The notes under the pieces are model-generated. The model made no database searches. It was not told the DNA's origin and saw only the letters and a program-made list of their open reading frames with translations. A program made the translations under genes and the position numbers. Below are positions 6,904-12,985 of a stretch of 12,985 nucleotides of DNA, in pieces. The stretch is taken from contig CAYZXL010000095.1 of assembly GCA_964482435.1 (NCBI GenBank), forward strand, positions 1-12,985, given 5' to 3'. Each line of letters starts with the position of its first letter. Within the stretch, counting starts at the first letter, position 1. The stretch comes from CAYZXL01 sp964482435 (lineage in GTDB: Bacteria > Auribacterota > JABMQX01).

Positions 6904-6978
6904 GGGGGGCCGGCGCCATCTTTCTTGCCGCCTTTGCAGCCCGGCAAGCACAATAAGTTGCTGCCGCACGAATTACAG

Positions 6979-8370
6979 CTACTTGCCGTCGAAGGGGCCA
7001 CGGATGCTGATGAGGTCGGTCCTCGTCCGGCCGGCTTCCGTGATTCTGGAGAGGGTGTAAACGGTCCCGTCCTTTCCGATGGCGATGGAATTGACGTAAG
7101 CGGGTCTGTCACCGTTCTCGAAGAAAATCGGGCCGTGGTCGGTGTACTTACCAGCTCGGACGTTATAGGTGATGAGGTGGAGGTCCTCGATTCCCTTGGA
7201 TTCACCCATGGCGGTTTTGGCTTTGCCGGTGACTCGTTTGCCCTCCACATAGACGGGGCCGCCCGTGAGGTAGTGCAGCGTGCGCCCGTCGGGGCCGAGC
7301 GCGAGGCCGAGATACCCGTAGCTGAACTGGTCGAACATCCCGCTTCGTTTGGATGGCAGAGACGTGATGCGGTCCACGACTTCGACTCTGGGGATTCGCG
7401 GGTCAAAACGGAAAAGGTAACCGGAATTTCCGTGGACGCCATAAACGGCTTTTTCCTTCTCGCACCAGACTGTCTGCCTCCAGTTGTAACCCATGTGGCC
7501 GGGCGACGTAGGATCGTAGAGACCGAAGTAGTCTTTTCTCATGTCTTCCCCCTCGACGGCTTCGATGGAGTCGGTGTCATATCTGTAGCGCAGGATTACG
7601 CCGTCGCCAGTCGTGAAATACACCGAGCCATCGTCGGGATTGACGACCAGCGAGCGGCAAAGCGTCCGGTACTCATCGCCCTTTCCGTTTTCGCCCTGTC
7701 TGGAAGTCGGCCCGAGGTCTTTCAGTTCCTTCTTAGCGAGGTCATAACGGATGAAGTAGCCAGTCGGCCACGTCAGGCCGTAGAGACGACCGCGGCGGGT
7801 GTCTATCATCATGGACAGAATTCCCTCGCCGCGCGGGGCCTTGGCAATGTCGTCGAATTTGCCTGTGGCCATGTCGTAGGCGACAAAGTGGCCGCCCGGG
7901 TATGGTTTATAACCCGCAGGCGGTACGCCGATTTTCTCCATTCCGTCAATGATGCTGTAGTAGCCGACGTGCGTGGCAAAATAGAGCTTGCCGCTGGATT
8001 CCACGAAATTGACGTGAGACTTCCCCTGAGCAATCGTTTTTAAGCCCTTCTCCCCGCACGCCTCCGTAAGGTCACCAAGATGCCGGATTTTGTCGGTAAC
8101 GGGGTCATAACAGTACATCTGGGCGCCGACCTCATAAGATTCTGATGAGAGCACGTAATAGATTTTGCCGTCGCTGCCGGTGCCCATTCCGTTGTAGGTG
8201 TCGTGGGCGAGCTCGAAGCCGGAATTGTAGGTGCGAGCGACCAGACGCCCCGAACTCCCGGGGCTCGCCGACTCGGCAGTCTGCGCCTCACACCAAGCCC
8301 ATGAGGCCAGGAGGAGGCTGATACAGAAGACCAACACACACTTCCTGCATTTGATCAGTTTGTCTCTCAT
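6979..8370 (-). CDS. Exported predicted beta-propeller protein, function unknown
   Basis: The 463-residue product has an N-terminal Sec signal peptide (basic RDKLIKCRKC, hydrophobic core, likely cleavage near AWC-EAQ; the residues before that Cys do not make a good lipobox). The rest shows roughly repeating units in which GKIYY, GKLYF, GRLYG, GSVYF, KAVYG and GTVYT strands alternate with segments such as YDPVTDKIRHLGD, YDMATGKFDDI, YDLAKKELKDLG and FDPRIPRVEVV. This pattern is typical of a six- or seven-bladed beta-propeller. I cannot assign a named family or a catalytic residue. The frame stays open upstream to about 8706, but the ATG at 8370 is chosen because AGGAGAGG lies 7 bases before it and it starts a proper signal peptide. 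It follows the ceramidase-like gene by 47 bp, suggesting co-transcription and a shared extracytoplasmic role. Confidence 0.8.
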   Translation of the reverse strand: MRDKLIKCRKCVLVFCISLLLASWAWCEAQTAESASPGSSGRLVARTYNSGFELAHDTYNGMGTGSDGKIYYVLSSESYEVGAQMYCYDPVTDKIRHLGDLTEACGEKGLKTIAQGKSHVNFVESSGKLYFATHVGYYSIIDGMEKIGVPPAGYKPYPGGHFVAYDMATGKFDDIAKAPRGEGILSMMIDTRRGRLYGLTWPTGYFIRYDLAKKELKDLGPTSRQGENGKGDEYRTLCRSLVVNPDDGSVYFTTGDGVILRYRYDTDSIEAVEGEDMRKDYFGLYDPTSPGHMGYNWRQTVWCEKEKAVYGVHGNSGYLFRFDPRIPRVEVVDRITSLPSKRSGMFDQFSYGYLGLALGPDGRTLHYLTGGPVYVEGKRVTGKAKTAMGESKGIEDLHLITYNVRAGKYTDHGPIFFENGDRPAYVNSIAIGKDGTVYTLSRITEAGRTRTDLISIRGPFDGK

Positions 8371-8417
8371 GATTTGACCTCTCCTATGTCGCAGGCCACG
8401 ACGGAAAAGACACCGTG

Positions 8418-9851
8418 CTATTTCCCTTCGCGAAGGCGCGAGACGATTTCGTGAGCCCTTCGGACGATTGTTTCCTCGACGGACGGGTCGAACCTGCCCG
8501 GTTGAACGTAGTAAGTCATCGCCCCTTCGGCCTCGTAGCCTCCCTCCTCGAGGACTCGCACCGACGGGATGTACGCGAAAACGTCGTTGCTGTAACCGGC
8601 GACCCAGAGTTTCTCCGGGCCGAGCTCTTTCTTGAGCCTCAGGACGTAGTCCACAACAACTTCCCCAGCCATGGCTATCAGCGTCAGGTCCTGACCGAAC
8701 TGCCAAACTTGAAGCGGATACGGGTACTCCGACGGCAAATGACCATCTTTGTCCATTAGGTCAAGCATCTTCCGGGCGTACCAGCGCTGGAACGGATCGT
8801 CGTGCTTCAAGCGCGCTTCAAGGCTTTCACGAGTAGGAGGCGCGGCAAACTTCAGAGGAAAGACCTCAAACGCCGTTCTCAGCGGCCCGTTCACTGGCTT
8901 CAGGGGACCGCTCAAGGTTTTCTCAACGGCAGCAGCCAGTGTTTCTCCGTACTGCCTTGCGTGCTCCAGTGTTCCCCGCGGATTGGGATTCGCATCGCCG
9001 CCGCACCCCTCGATGAAAAACGCCGCCGCGTCGGGGTTATCCTTCTCCAACTTCTCCTGTGCAAAACCAGCGTAGTCTCCATTGAAGAGATACATGTCGG
9101 ACGAAAGAGTCGTATTGTGGCAGGCGTAGCCGAAGACAATCCCGCGCAGTTTCCCCTGTTCCGAAGCCACCCGCAAGACGGGAACGTCGTGGTCCACGGG
9201 TCCCTCAGGATTAACGCTGATGACGTAGCCCCTCTCGGTTTTCGCCCGACGGTTCATCGCGAATTTCGCCTCGCCGTGCCCGAAGCTGAGCCGTGCCGGC
9301 TGGAGGTCTTTCAATGCAGCGCCGACGACGGCGACGACTTTGCTCTCCAGGTCGCGCGTGTACTCCTCGAGGTCGCGCGCCTGTTCGGGCGTCGTGCGAG
9401 CACCATAAAGCAATCGGATCGGGCTGGCAATTGCCGGACCGCAGTGGGTGTGAGTCGAGGTCAGCATCAGCCGCTCTCGAGACAGGCTAAACTGTTCTTT
9501 GACCCGCCCCGCGATGTTCCCGGCGACCTCTGCGGGAAAACCCAGGATGTCCGTCGTGACCAGAACTGCGCGAGTGCCCGATCTATCTTCCAGTGCCAGA
9601 GCCTTGGCGTAAAGCTCCTCGAGAACTCCTTCGGAAGGTTTTATTCTCGCCCCGTAGCCCGACATCCAGACAGATTTAGTCGGGGTGATTTTGACTTCTG
9701 CGATGCCCGCTTTCCATGTCGTGCTGTCAGCCGAGCCAGGCGCGCCGGACGACGGTTCTTCTGTGCCAGAGCGCTTACTTGCAAGGGCAAATCCGACCCC
9801 TGCCCCTGCAACCGTTGAAAGGAAACGACGACGGGTGAATTCTTTGCCCAT
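8418..9851 (-). CDS. Tat-exported neutral/alkaline ceramidase-like hydrolase
   Basis: This 477-residue protein matches the N-terminal catalytic domain of neutral/alkaline non-lysosomal ceramidases, zinc amidases that cleave ceramide to sphingosine and fatty acid. Likely zinc ligands are all visible: the HTHCGP motif (His134/His136), YACHNT (His245), AGEVV (Glu397) and VFAYIPS (Tyr427). FIEGCGGDANPNP is the expected active-site loop after the second His. The start at 9851 gives a twin-arginine signal (FTRRRFLSTVAGAG) near the N-terminus and has GGAAGG 9 bases upstream; an ATG at 9890 has no such site. Characterised bacterial ceramidases are longer, near 650 residues, with an Ig-like C-terminal domain that is absent here. 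Such short homologues are common in environmental bacteria and their true substrate is uncertain. A strong promoter candidate lies upstream. Confidence 0.88.
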   Translation of the reverse strand: MGKEFTRRRFLSTVAGAGVGFALASKRSGTEEPSSGAPGSADSTTWKAGIAEVKITPTKSVWMSGYGARIKPSEGVLEELYAKALALEDRSGTRAVLVTTDILGFPAEVAGNIAGRVKEQFSLSRERLMLTSTHTHCGPAIASPIRLLYGARTTPEQARDLEEYTRDLESKVVAVVGAALKDLQPARLSFGHGEAKFAMNRRAKTERGYVISVNPEGPVDHDVPVLRVASEQGKLRGIVFGYACHNTTLSSDMYLFNGDYAGFAQEKLEKDNPDAAAFFIEGCGGDANPNPRGTLEHARQYGETLAAAVEKTLSGPLKPVNGPLRTAFEVFPLKFAAPPTRESLEARLKHDDPFQRWYARKMLDLMDKDGHLPSEYPYPLQVWQFGQDLTLIAMAGEVVVDYVLRLKKELGPEKLWVAGYSNDVFAYIPSVRVLEEGGYEAEGAMTYYVQPGRFDPSVEETIVRRAHEIVSRLREGK

Positions 9852-9995
9852 GCTTGTGAGCCTTCCATTTTTGAGGACGATAGGTTTCATCTGCGAACGG
9901 CAGACCGGGATGCCCTCACAAAAACGAGCACAGCGTCCCGGACCGTCAAAGAGCGTTCGCCGAATTGACGACTCAGCGGCTCCTTACTTCCCTTC

Positions 9996-10025
9996 ATAAA
10001 AGTCCCCTTCACCTGCTTGTGTCAA
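9996..10025 (-). promoter_or_regulatory. Candidate sigma-70-type promoter for the ceramidase-like/propeller unit
   Basis: On the - strand a perfect TTGACA (10025-10020) is followed after 18 bases by TTTTAT (10001-9996). This would start transcription near 9989 and give a leader of about 138 bases before the ATG at 9851. Confidence 0.5.
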
Positions 10026-10118
10026 GGCTTTTTTCCGGCTCGCGGCGACCCTTCGCTCTCGGGCGGATATGATCGTTTAGCCCGCGAACGACGGAGCTGC
10101 CGCTTCTGTGGTGGCATG

Positions 10119-10166
10119 GGCATCTTGCGCATGATTTTCCACGGGTCCCGCCGAAGGCAAGATGCC
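10119..10166. repeat. Inverted repeat GGCATCTTGC / GCAAGATGCC
   Basis: Perfect 10-bp arms at 10119-10128 and 10157-10166 are separated by 28 bases. The right arm contains AAGATGCC, which also occurs at 457-464 immediately after the hairpin array in the left-hand element. This looks like a degraded or partial member of the same intergenic repeat family. Confidence 0.45.
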
Positions 10167-10205
10167 ACGATTACACAGCCGAACCCGCTTCCATCGTCGA
10201 ATTCG

Positions 10206-10234
10206 TTGATGTTCAGCCGGTCTGGTAGTATCCT
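10206..10234 (+). promoter_or_regulatory. Candidate sigma-70-type promoter for the alpha-galactosidase gene
   Basis: TTGATG (10206-10211) and TATCCT (10229-10234) are spaced by 17 bases, each with 4 of 6 consensus bases. The predicted start near 10241 leaves a leader of about 50 bases to the ATG at 10295. Confidence 0.4.
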
Positions 10235-10294
10235 GAACCCGGGATGACACAAATCAAAGCCCAGTCTGGGCAGGCACAAAGGGAGGAACCTGAG

Positions 10295-12337
10295 ATGCGA
10301 GTTCGATGGCAAACCTGGTTGGTACTTGGAGCATTCTGCTTTTGGACCGTGGCAGTCTGGGGCGTTGCACCGACGAAGGAGGAAGTCATGCAGGCCGGCG
10401 ACTGGTTTTCCACGCAGTTCCGAGAAGATGGAGGGGTCACACGGCCATTTTCTTTCCTCTACGGTGGAAAATCGTCCAGCGACTTGCTGAAGAATTGGAA
10501 TCTCAAGACATCGTCCAGGAAGGTTGACAGTGCTCGCTCGGAGCGGACGCTCTCTTACACCGATTCCGCGACCGGGCTGGAGTTGCGCTGCGTGGCCGCG
10601 ACGTACGATGATTTTCCGACGGTCGAGTGGACTCTGTACTTTAAGAACGCTGGCTCGGCGGACACCCCCATTCTCGAAAATATCCAGGCTCTGGACATCG
10701 CCCTCGAACGTGGCGAAAAGGGCGAATTCTTGCTCCATCACAATCGGGGCAGCATCGCGCAAAAAAACGATTACGAGCCGTTCGAGACAGTTCTTCAACC
10801 CGGTGCGAGCAAACGCATCTCCGCTGCGGGCGGTCGCCCGACCAACAGCGACCTGTCCTACTTCAACCTCGAGTGCCCCGGCGAAGGAGTCATTGTCGTC
10901 GTCGGGTGGCCAGGGCAATGGGCGGCTGAGTTCGCCAGGGACGAGGCGCGCCGCATTCGCATACGTGCCGGTCAGGAGCTCACGCATTTCAAGCTCCATC
11001 CGGGTGAAGAGGTCAGAAGCCCGCTAATCGTTCTGCAATTCTGGAAAGGCGACTGGATTCGCTCCCAGAACATCTGGCGGCGGTGGATGATTGCTCATAA
11101 TCTTCCAAGAGTGCGCGGTAAAGTTCCCCCGCCGCAGTTTGCCGCGTCGAGCTCCCGGCAATATGGCGAGATGATTCAGGCCAACGAAGAGAACCAGAAG
11201 ATGTTCATAGACCGATACATCGAGCAGGGAATAAAGCTCGATTACTGGTGGATGGACGCCGGGTGGTACGTCAATAAGACCGGCTGGCCAAACACGGGCA
11301 CGTGGGAAGTGGACACGAAGCGGTTTCCTCGCGGCCTGCGCGCCGTCAGCGATTACGCGCACTCGAAGGGGATCAAGACCATCGTCTGGTTTGAGCCGGA
11401 AAGGGTCACGCCCGAAACGTGGCTGACAGAGAATCATCCCGACTGGGTCCTCGGAGGGAACAAAGGTGGTTTGCTCAACCTCGGCAACCGTGAGGCCTGG
11501 ATTTGGTTGACCAACCACATTGACAGGCTCCTCACCGAGCAGGGAATAGACCTGTATCGGCAGGATTTCAACATAGACCCGCTCGGCTTCTGGCGCTCCA
11601 ACGACTCACCGGACCGACAGGGCATCACCGAAATCTATCACGTCATGGGCTACCTTTCGTACTGGGATGAGCTCCGGCGCCGCCACCCCGACATGTTCAT
11701 TGACTCGTGCGCCTCCGGCGGCAGACGCAATGACCTTGAGACGATGAGGCGGGCGATTCCCCTGTGGCGGAGCGACTATGCTCTTGAGCCGATCGGCACG
11801 CAGTGCCATACGTACGGGATTTCGCTCTGGATACCTTACTCCGGGACGGGAACCGTGGCATTTTCCGGTGCAACTTACTACGGATCGGGAAAGACGCCCG
11901 TCGAGCCTTACGCTTTCCGGAGCAATACCGCTCCTGCTCTTGGCTCCGGTGTTGACATGCGGGAAAAGGAGATTGATTACCCGGCGCTGCGGCGGCTCAT
12001 AGAGCAGTGGCGAGAGCACATCGCACCGAATTACTACGGAGACTATTATGCGCTGACTCCCTATAGCCAGGAGAGCAATGCGTGGCTCGCCTGGCAGTTC
12101 GACCGCCCGGAAGCTGGCGCGGGAGTTGTCCAGGTTTTCCGACGGCCGGATTCCCCCGACGATTCACGGCGTCTCCCCCTGAAAGGGCTTGAGCCAAAAG
12201 GGAAGTATGAAGTGACCGATCTCGACGCTGGTAAGTCACAGCACTTGACCGGACGCGAGTTGATGGAACAAGGTTTGCTCGTGTCGCTGCCGAATCGGCC
12301 CCAGGATGCGGTCTTCGCTTACAAGAAGGCCGAGTAG
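10295..12337 (+). CDS. Secreted alpha-galactosidase, glycoside hydrolase family 36
   Basis: This 680-residue enzyme should release terminal alpha-linked galactose from oligosaccharides or glycoconjugates by a retaining mechanism. An N-terminal beta-sandwich region (to about residue 280) precedes the TIM barrel. Clan GH-D motifs are clear: YWWMDAGWY (317-325), WFEPER (365-370), YRQDFN with Asp424 as probable nucleophile, CASGGRRND (from Cys472) and RSDY with Asp494 as probable acid/base. A C-terminal beta-domain completes the usual length. The start at 10295 is chosen over an in-frame ATG at 10244 because GGGAGGAAC ends 5 bases before it and it begins a signal peptide (MRVRWQTWLVLGAFCFW..., cleavage near WGVA-PTKEE). 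Export is therefore likely. It is transcribed divergently from the ceramidase-like gene. Exact specificity is not readable; alpha-N-acetylgalactosaminidase activity also occurs in GH36. Confidence 0.93.
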   Translation: MRVRWQTWLVLGAFCFWTVAVWGVAPTKEEVMQAGDWFSTQFREDGGVTRPFSFLYGGKSSSDLLKNWNLKTSSRKVDSARSERTLSYTDSATGLELRCVAATYDDFPTVEWTLYFKNAGSADTPILENIQALDIALERGEKGEFLLHHNRGSIAQKNDYEPFETVLQPGASKRISAAGGRPTNSDLSYFNLECPGEGVIVVVGWPGQWAAEFARDEARRIRIRAGQELTHFKLHPGEEVRSPLIVLQFWKGDWIRSQNIWRRWMIAHNLPRVRGKVPPPQFAASSSRQYGEMIQANEENQKMFIDRYIEQGIKLDYWWMDAGWYVNKTGWPNTGTWEVDTKRFPRGLRAVSDYAHSKGIKTIVWFEPERVTPETWLTENHPDWVLGGNKGGLLNLGNREAWIWLTNHIDRLLTEQGIDLYRQDFNIDPLGFWRSNDSPDRQGITEIYHVMGYLSYWDELRRRHPDMFIDSCASGGRRNDLETMRRAIPLWRSDYALEPIGTQCHTYGISLWIPYSGTGTVAFSGATYYGSGKTPVEPYAFRSNTAPALGSGVDMREKEIDYPALRRLIEQWREHIAPNYYGDYYALTPYSQESNAWLAWQFDRPEAGAGVVQVFRRPDSPDDSRRLPLKGLEPKGKYEVTDLDAGKSQHLTGRELMEQGLLVSLPNRPQDAVFAYKKAE

Positions 12338-12503
12338 GCTGCGACCTAAGGACCGTTGGCCCACCCGACCCGATGACTTTGTGAGAAGCGTCGTCGGCGC
12401 ACCCCTCTCTTGATTCCAGCCAAAATTCGCACCCTTGTTGGAACTTTTCCCGGTGAGTTGGGTCAAAAAAAGAAAAGGTGTGGAGTGCGCTGTTACAATC
12501 GGG

Positions 12504-12535
12504 TTACGAACCCACGGCGGAGGATGGCGTATAAT
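12504..12535 (+). promoter_or_regulatory. Possible promoter with a perfect TATAAT box
   Basis: TATAAT at 12530-12535 is a perfect -10 sequence in an A+T-rich patch. The best upstream match, TTACGA (12504-12509), is 20 bases away, longer than the usual 17, so the -35 element is doubtful. Transcription from here would give a leader of about 215 bases for the TPR-like gene. Confidence 0.35.
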
Positions 12536-12611
12536 ATTATGTAGAAGGGTTGGGCGGGCGTCTGTCCTGTGATGCCACGGCCGCACATCGTTGAACTTGA
12601 AAGGAAAATGC

Positions 12612-12643
12612 AGACCCTGTACTCAAACAGAAGAGTGGGGTCT
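12612..12643 (+). promoter_or_regulatory. Leader hairpin upstream of the TPR-like gene
   Basis: AGACCC (12612-12617) pairs with GGGTCT (12638-12643), and ACTC (12621-12624) pairs with GAGT (12633-12636), around an 8-base loop with a small internal bulge. It lies between the possible promoter and the gene. No T-run follows, so it is not a standard terminator; any role is unknown. Confidence 0.35.
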
Positions 12644-12756
12644 AACCGGCGGGAAGTAATTGCGAGACCGCTAAGGCGTTCAACTTGCTTCCTGGCGACC
12701 AATAATGGATGAACACAAACTCCAGCAGCGCTTCGACAGCAAGAAGGAGGAGGGAG

Positions 12757-12985
12757 ATGAGGGTTTCAGGGATAGTGATGGTGGTGTTGGTGTTGGTGGG
12801 GAGTGTTTTTGGGGAGGAGGGGAAGGTTGTTTCGGAGGCGGCGGTTTCTGGGGCGATTCAGGACGGGCGGTATGACGAGGCGCTGTCTCTTCTGGACAAG
12901 AGAATTTCGGCGGGCGAGGAGAAGGAGTACTCGCTTTATTTGAAGGGGGTGGTTCTTTATCAGAAGAAGGATTACGAGGGGTGCG
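12757..12985 (+). CDS. Exported TPR-like protein (5' part only, cut by window end)
   Basis: The first 76 codons are visible. The ATG follows a strong purine-rich ribosome binding site (GAAGGAGGAGGGAG). The first 19 or so residues form a short signal peptide (MRVSGIVMVVLVLVGSVFG, then EEGK). The following residues, QDGRYDEALSLLDKRISAG and EYSLYLKGVVLYQKKDYEGC, have the helix pattern and Gly/Tyr/Ala spacing of tetratricopeptide repeats, which bind other proteins. The coding strand is strikingly G-rich, with runs of GTG, GGG and GAG codons, unlike the genes before it. The full length, later domains and function lie beyond the window. Confidence 0.72.
   Translation, partial: MRVSGIVMVVLVLVGSVFGEEGKVVSEAAVSGAIQDGRYDEALSLLDKRISAGEEKEYSLYLKGVVLYQKKDYEGC

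Larger units (their letters stand above)
9852..10294. other. Divergent intergenic region between ceramidase-like and alpha-galactosidase genes
   Basis: No gene is supported in these 443 bases; the open frames on both strands lack start signals and known motifs. The region holds one promoter candidate facing each way and an imperfectly spaced inverted repeat at 10119-10166. With divergent promoters about 200 bp apart, the two enzymes could be controlled by a shared regulator, but I see no clear operator. Confidence 0.6.
12338..12756. other. Gene-free region before the TPR-like gene
   Basis: These 419 bases show no supported gene. There is no hairpin with a T-run after the alpha-galactosidase stop, so no intrinsic terminator is evident. 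A good -10 box and a leader hairpin are listed separately. A 56-codon open frame from ATG 12704 overlaps the real gene in another frame and is discounted. Confidence 0.55.

Noticed and set aside
6925..6947. Intrinsic terminator after the propeller gene
   Set aside because: TTGCCG/CGGCAA can form a hairpin just after the stop, but no T-run follows on the transcribed strand.
6439..8043. Long + strand open frame of 534 codons
   Set aside because: It is antisense to the isomerase-like gene and the propeller gene, both with strong start signals and recognisable structure; its translation has no domain I recognise.
8371..8706. N-terminal extension of the propeller gene
   Set aside because: The open frame continues upstream but overlaps the 3' end of the ceramidase-like gene, has no export signal at its start, and would bury the signal peptide that starts at 8370.
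8802..9818. + strand open frame of 338 codons
   Set aside because: It is a shadow antisense to the ceramidase-like gene, whose zinc motifs and signal peptide are clear.
12704..12874. Small Gly-rich open frame starting before the TPR-like gene
   Set aside because: It overlaps the TPR-like gene in another frame, lacks a ribosome binding site, and its Gly-rich composition follows from the G-rich strand.
1..12985. CRISPR array, tRNA or rRNA genes
   Set aside because: No regularly spaced direct repeats, no cloverleaf with a T-arm motif and no rRNA-like stretch were recognised on reading either strand.

Overview
The window is moderately G+C-rich bacterial DNA carrying nine complete genes, one gene cut by the right edge, and several structured non-coding stretches. 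A signal-peptide-bearing outer-membrane barrel protein ending in Phe points to a Gram-negative (diderm) cell. Two twin-arginine (Tat) secreted enzymes, an alkaline-ceramidase-like hydrolase, a secreted GH36 alpha-galactosidase, an ABC permease fused to a CPBP protease, and G+C-rich intergenic hairpins together fit a planctomycete-, verrucomicrobium- or related candidate-phylum-like heterotroph. That is an inference from gene style; there is no rRNA or other phylogenetic marker here.

Left part (1-4178, + strand): about 650 bases without a gene contain a 220-bp inverted-repeat-bounded element packed with four consecutive hairpins. Three translationally coupled genes follow: a NatA-like ABC ATPase, a NatB-like permease fused to a CPBP (CAAX/Abi-type) intramembrane protease, and an M50 site-2 protease. 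They overlap by 4 bases at each junction (TTGA, ATGA), so they are very likely one operon. It combines an exporter with two different intramembrane metalloproteases.

Middle (4298-9851, - strand): read in transcription order, the genes are a Tat-exported ceramidase-like hydrolase, a Sec-exported predicted beta-propeller protein, (after a gap with its own probable promoter and a stem-loop leader) a Tat-exported sugar-phosphate isomerase/epimerase-like protein, an O6-alkylguanine-DNA alkyltransferase, and a TorF-like outer-membrane barrel. Gaps of 47, 56 and 57 bp within the two blocks suggest two transcription units, 9851-6979 and 6747-4298.

Right part (9852-12985, + strand): a roughly 440-bp divergent intergenic region has a candidate promoter in each direction and a degraded hairpin repeat. 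It leads to a secreted GH36 alpha-galactosidase with both catalytic Asp residues visible. After about 420 gene-free bases with a possible promoter and a leader hairpin, a small exported TPR-like protein begins and runs off the window.

Together, 5854-12337 looks like a set of exported glycan/glycolipid-handling proteins, but the substrate cannot be read from the sequence. The least explained items are the inverted-repeat hairpin element at 322-557 with related hairpins elsewhere, the exporter plus two-protease operon, and the structured leader of the isomerase-like gene.
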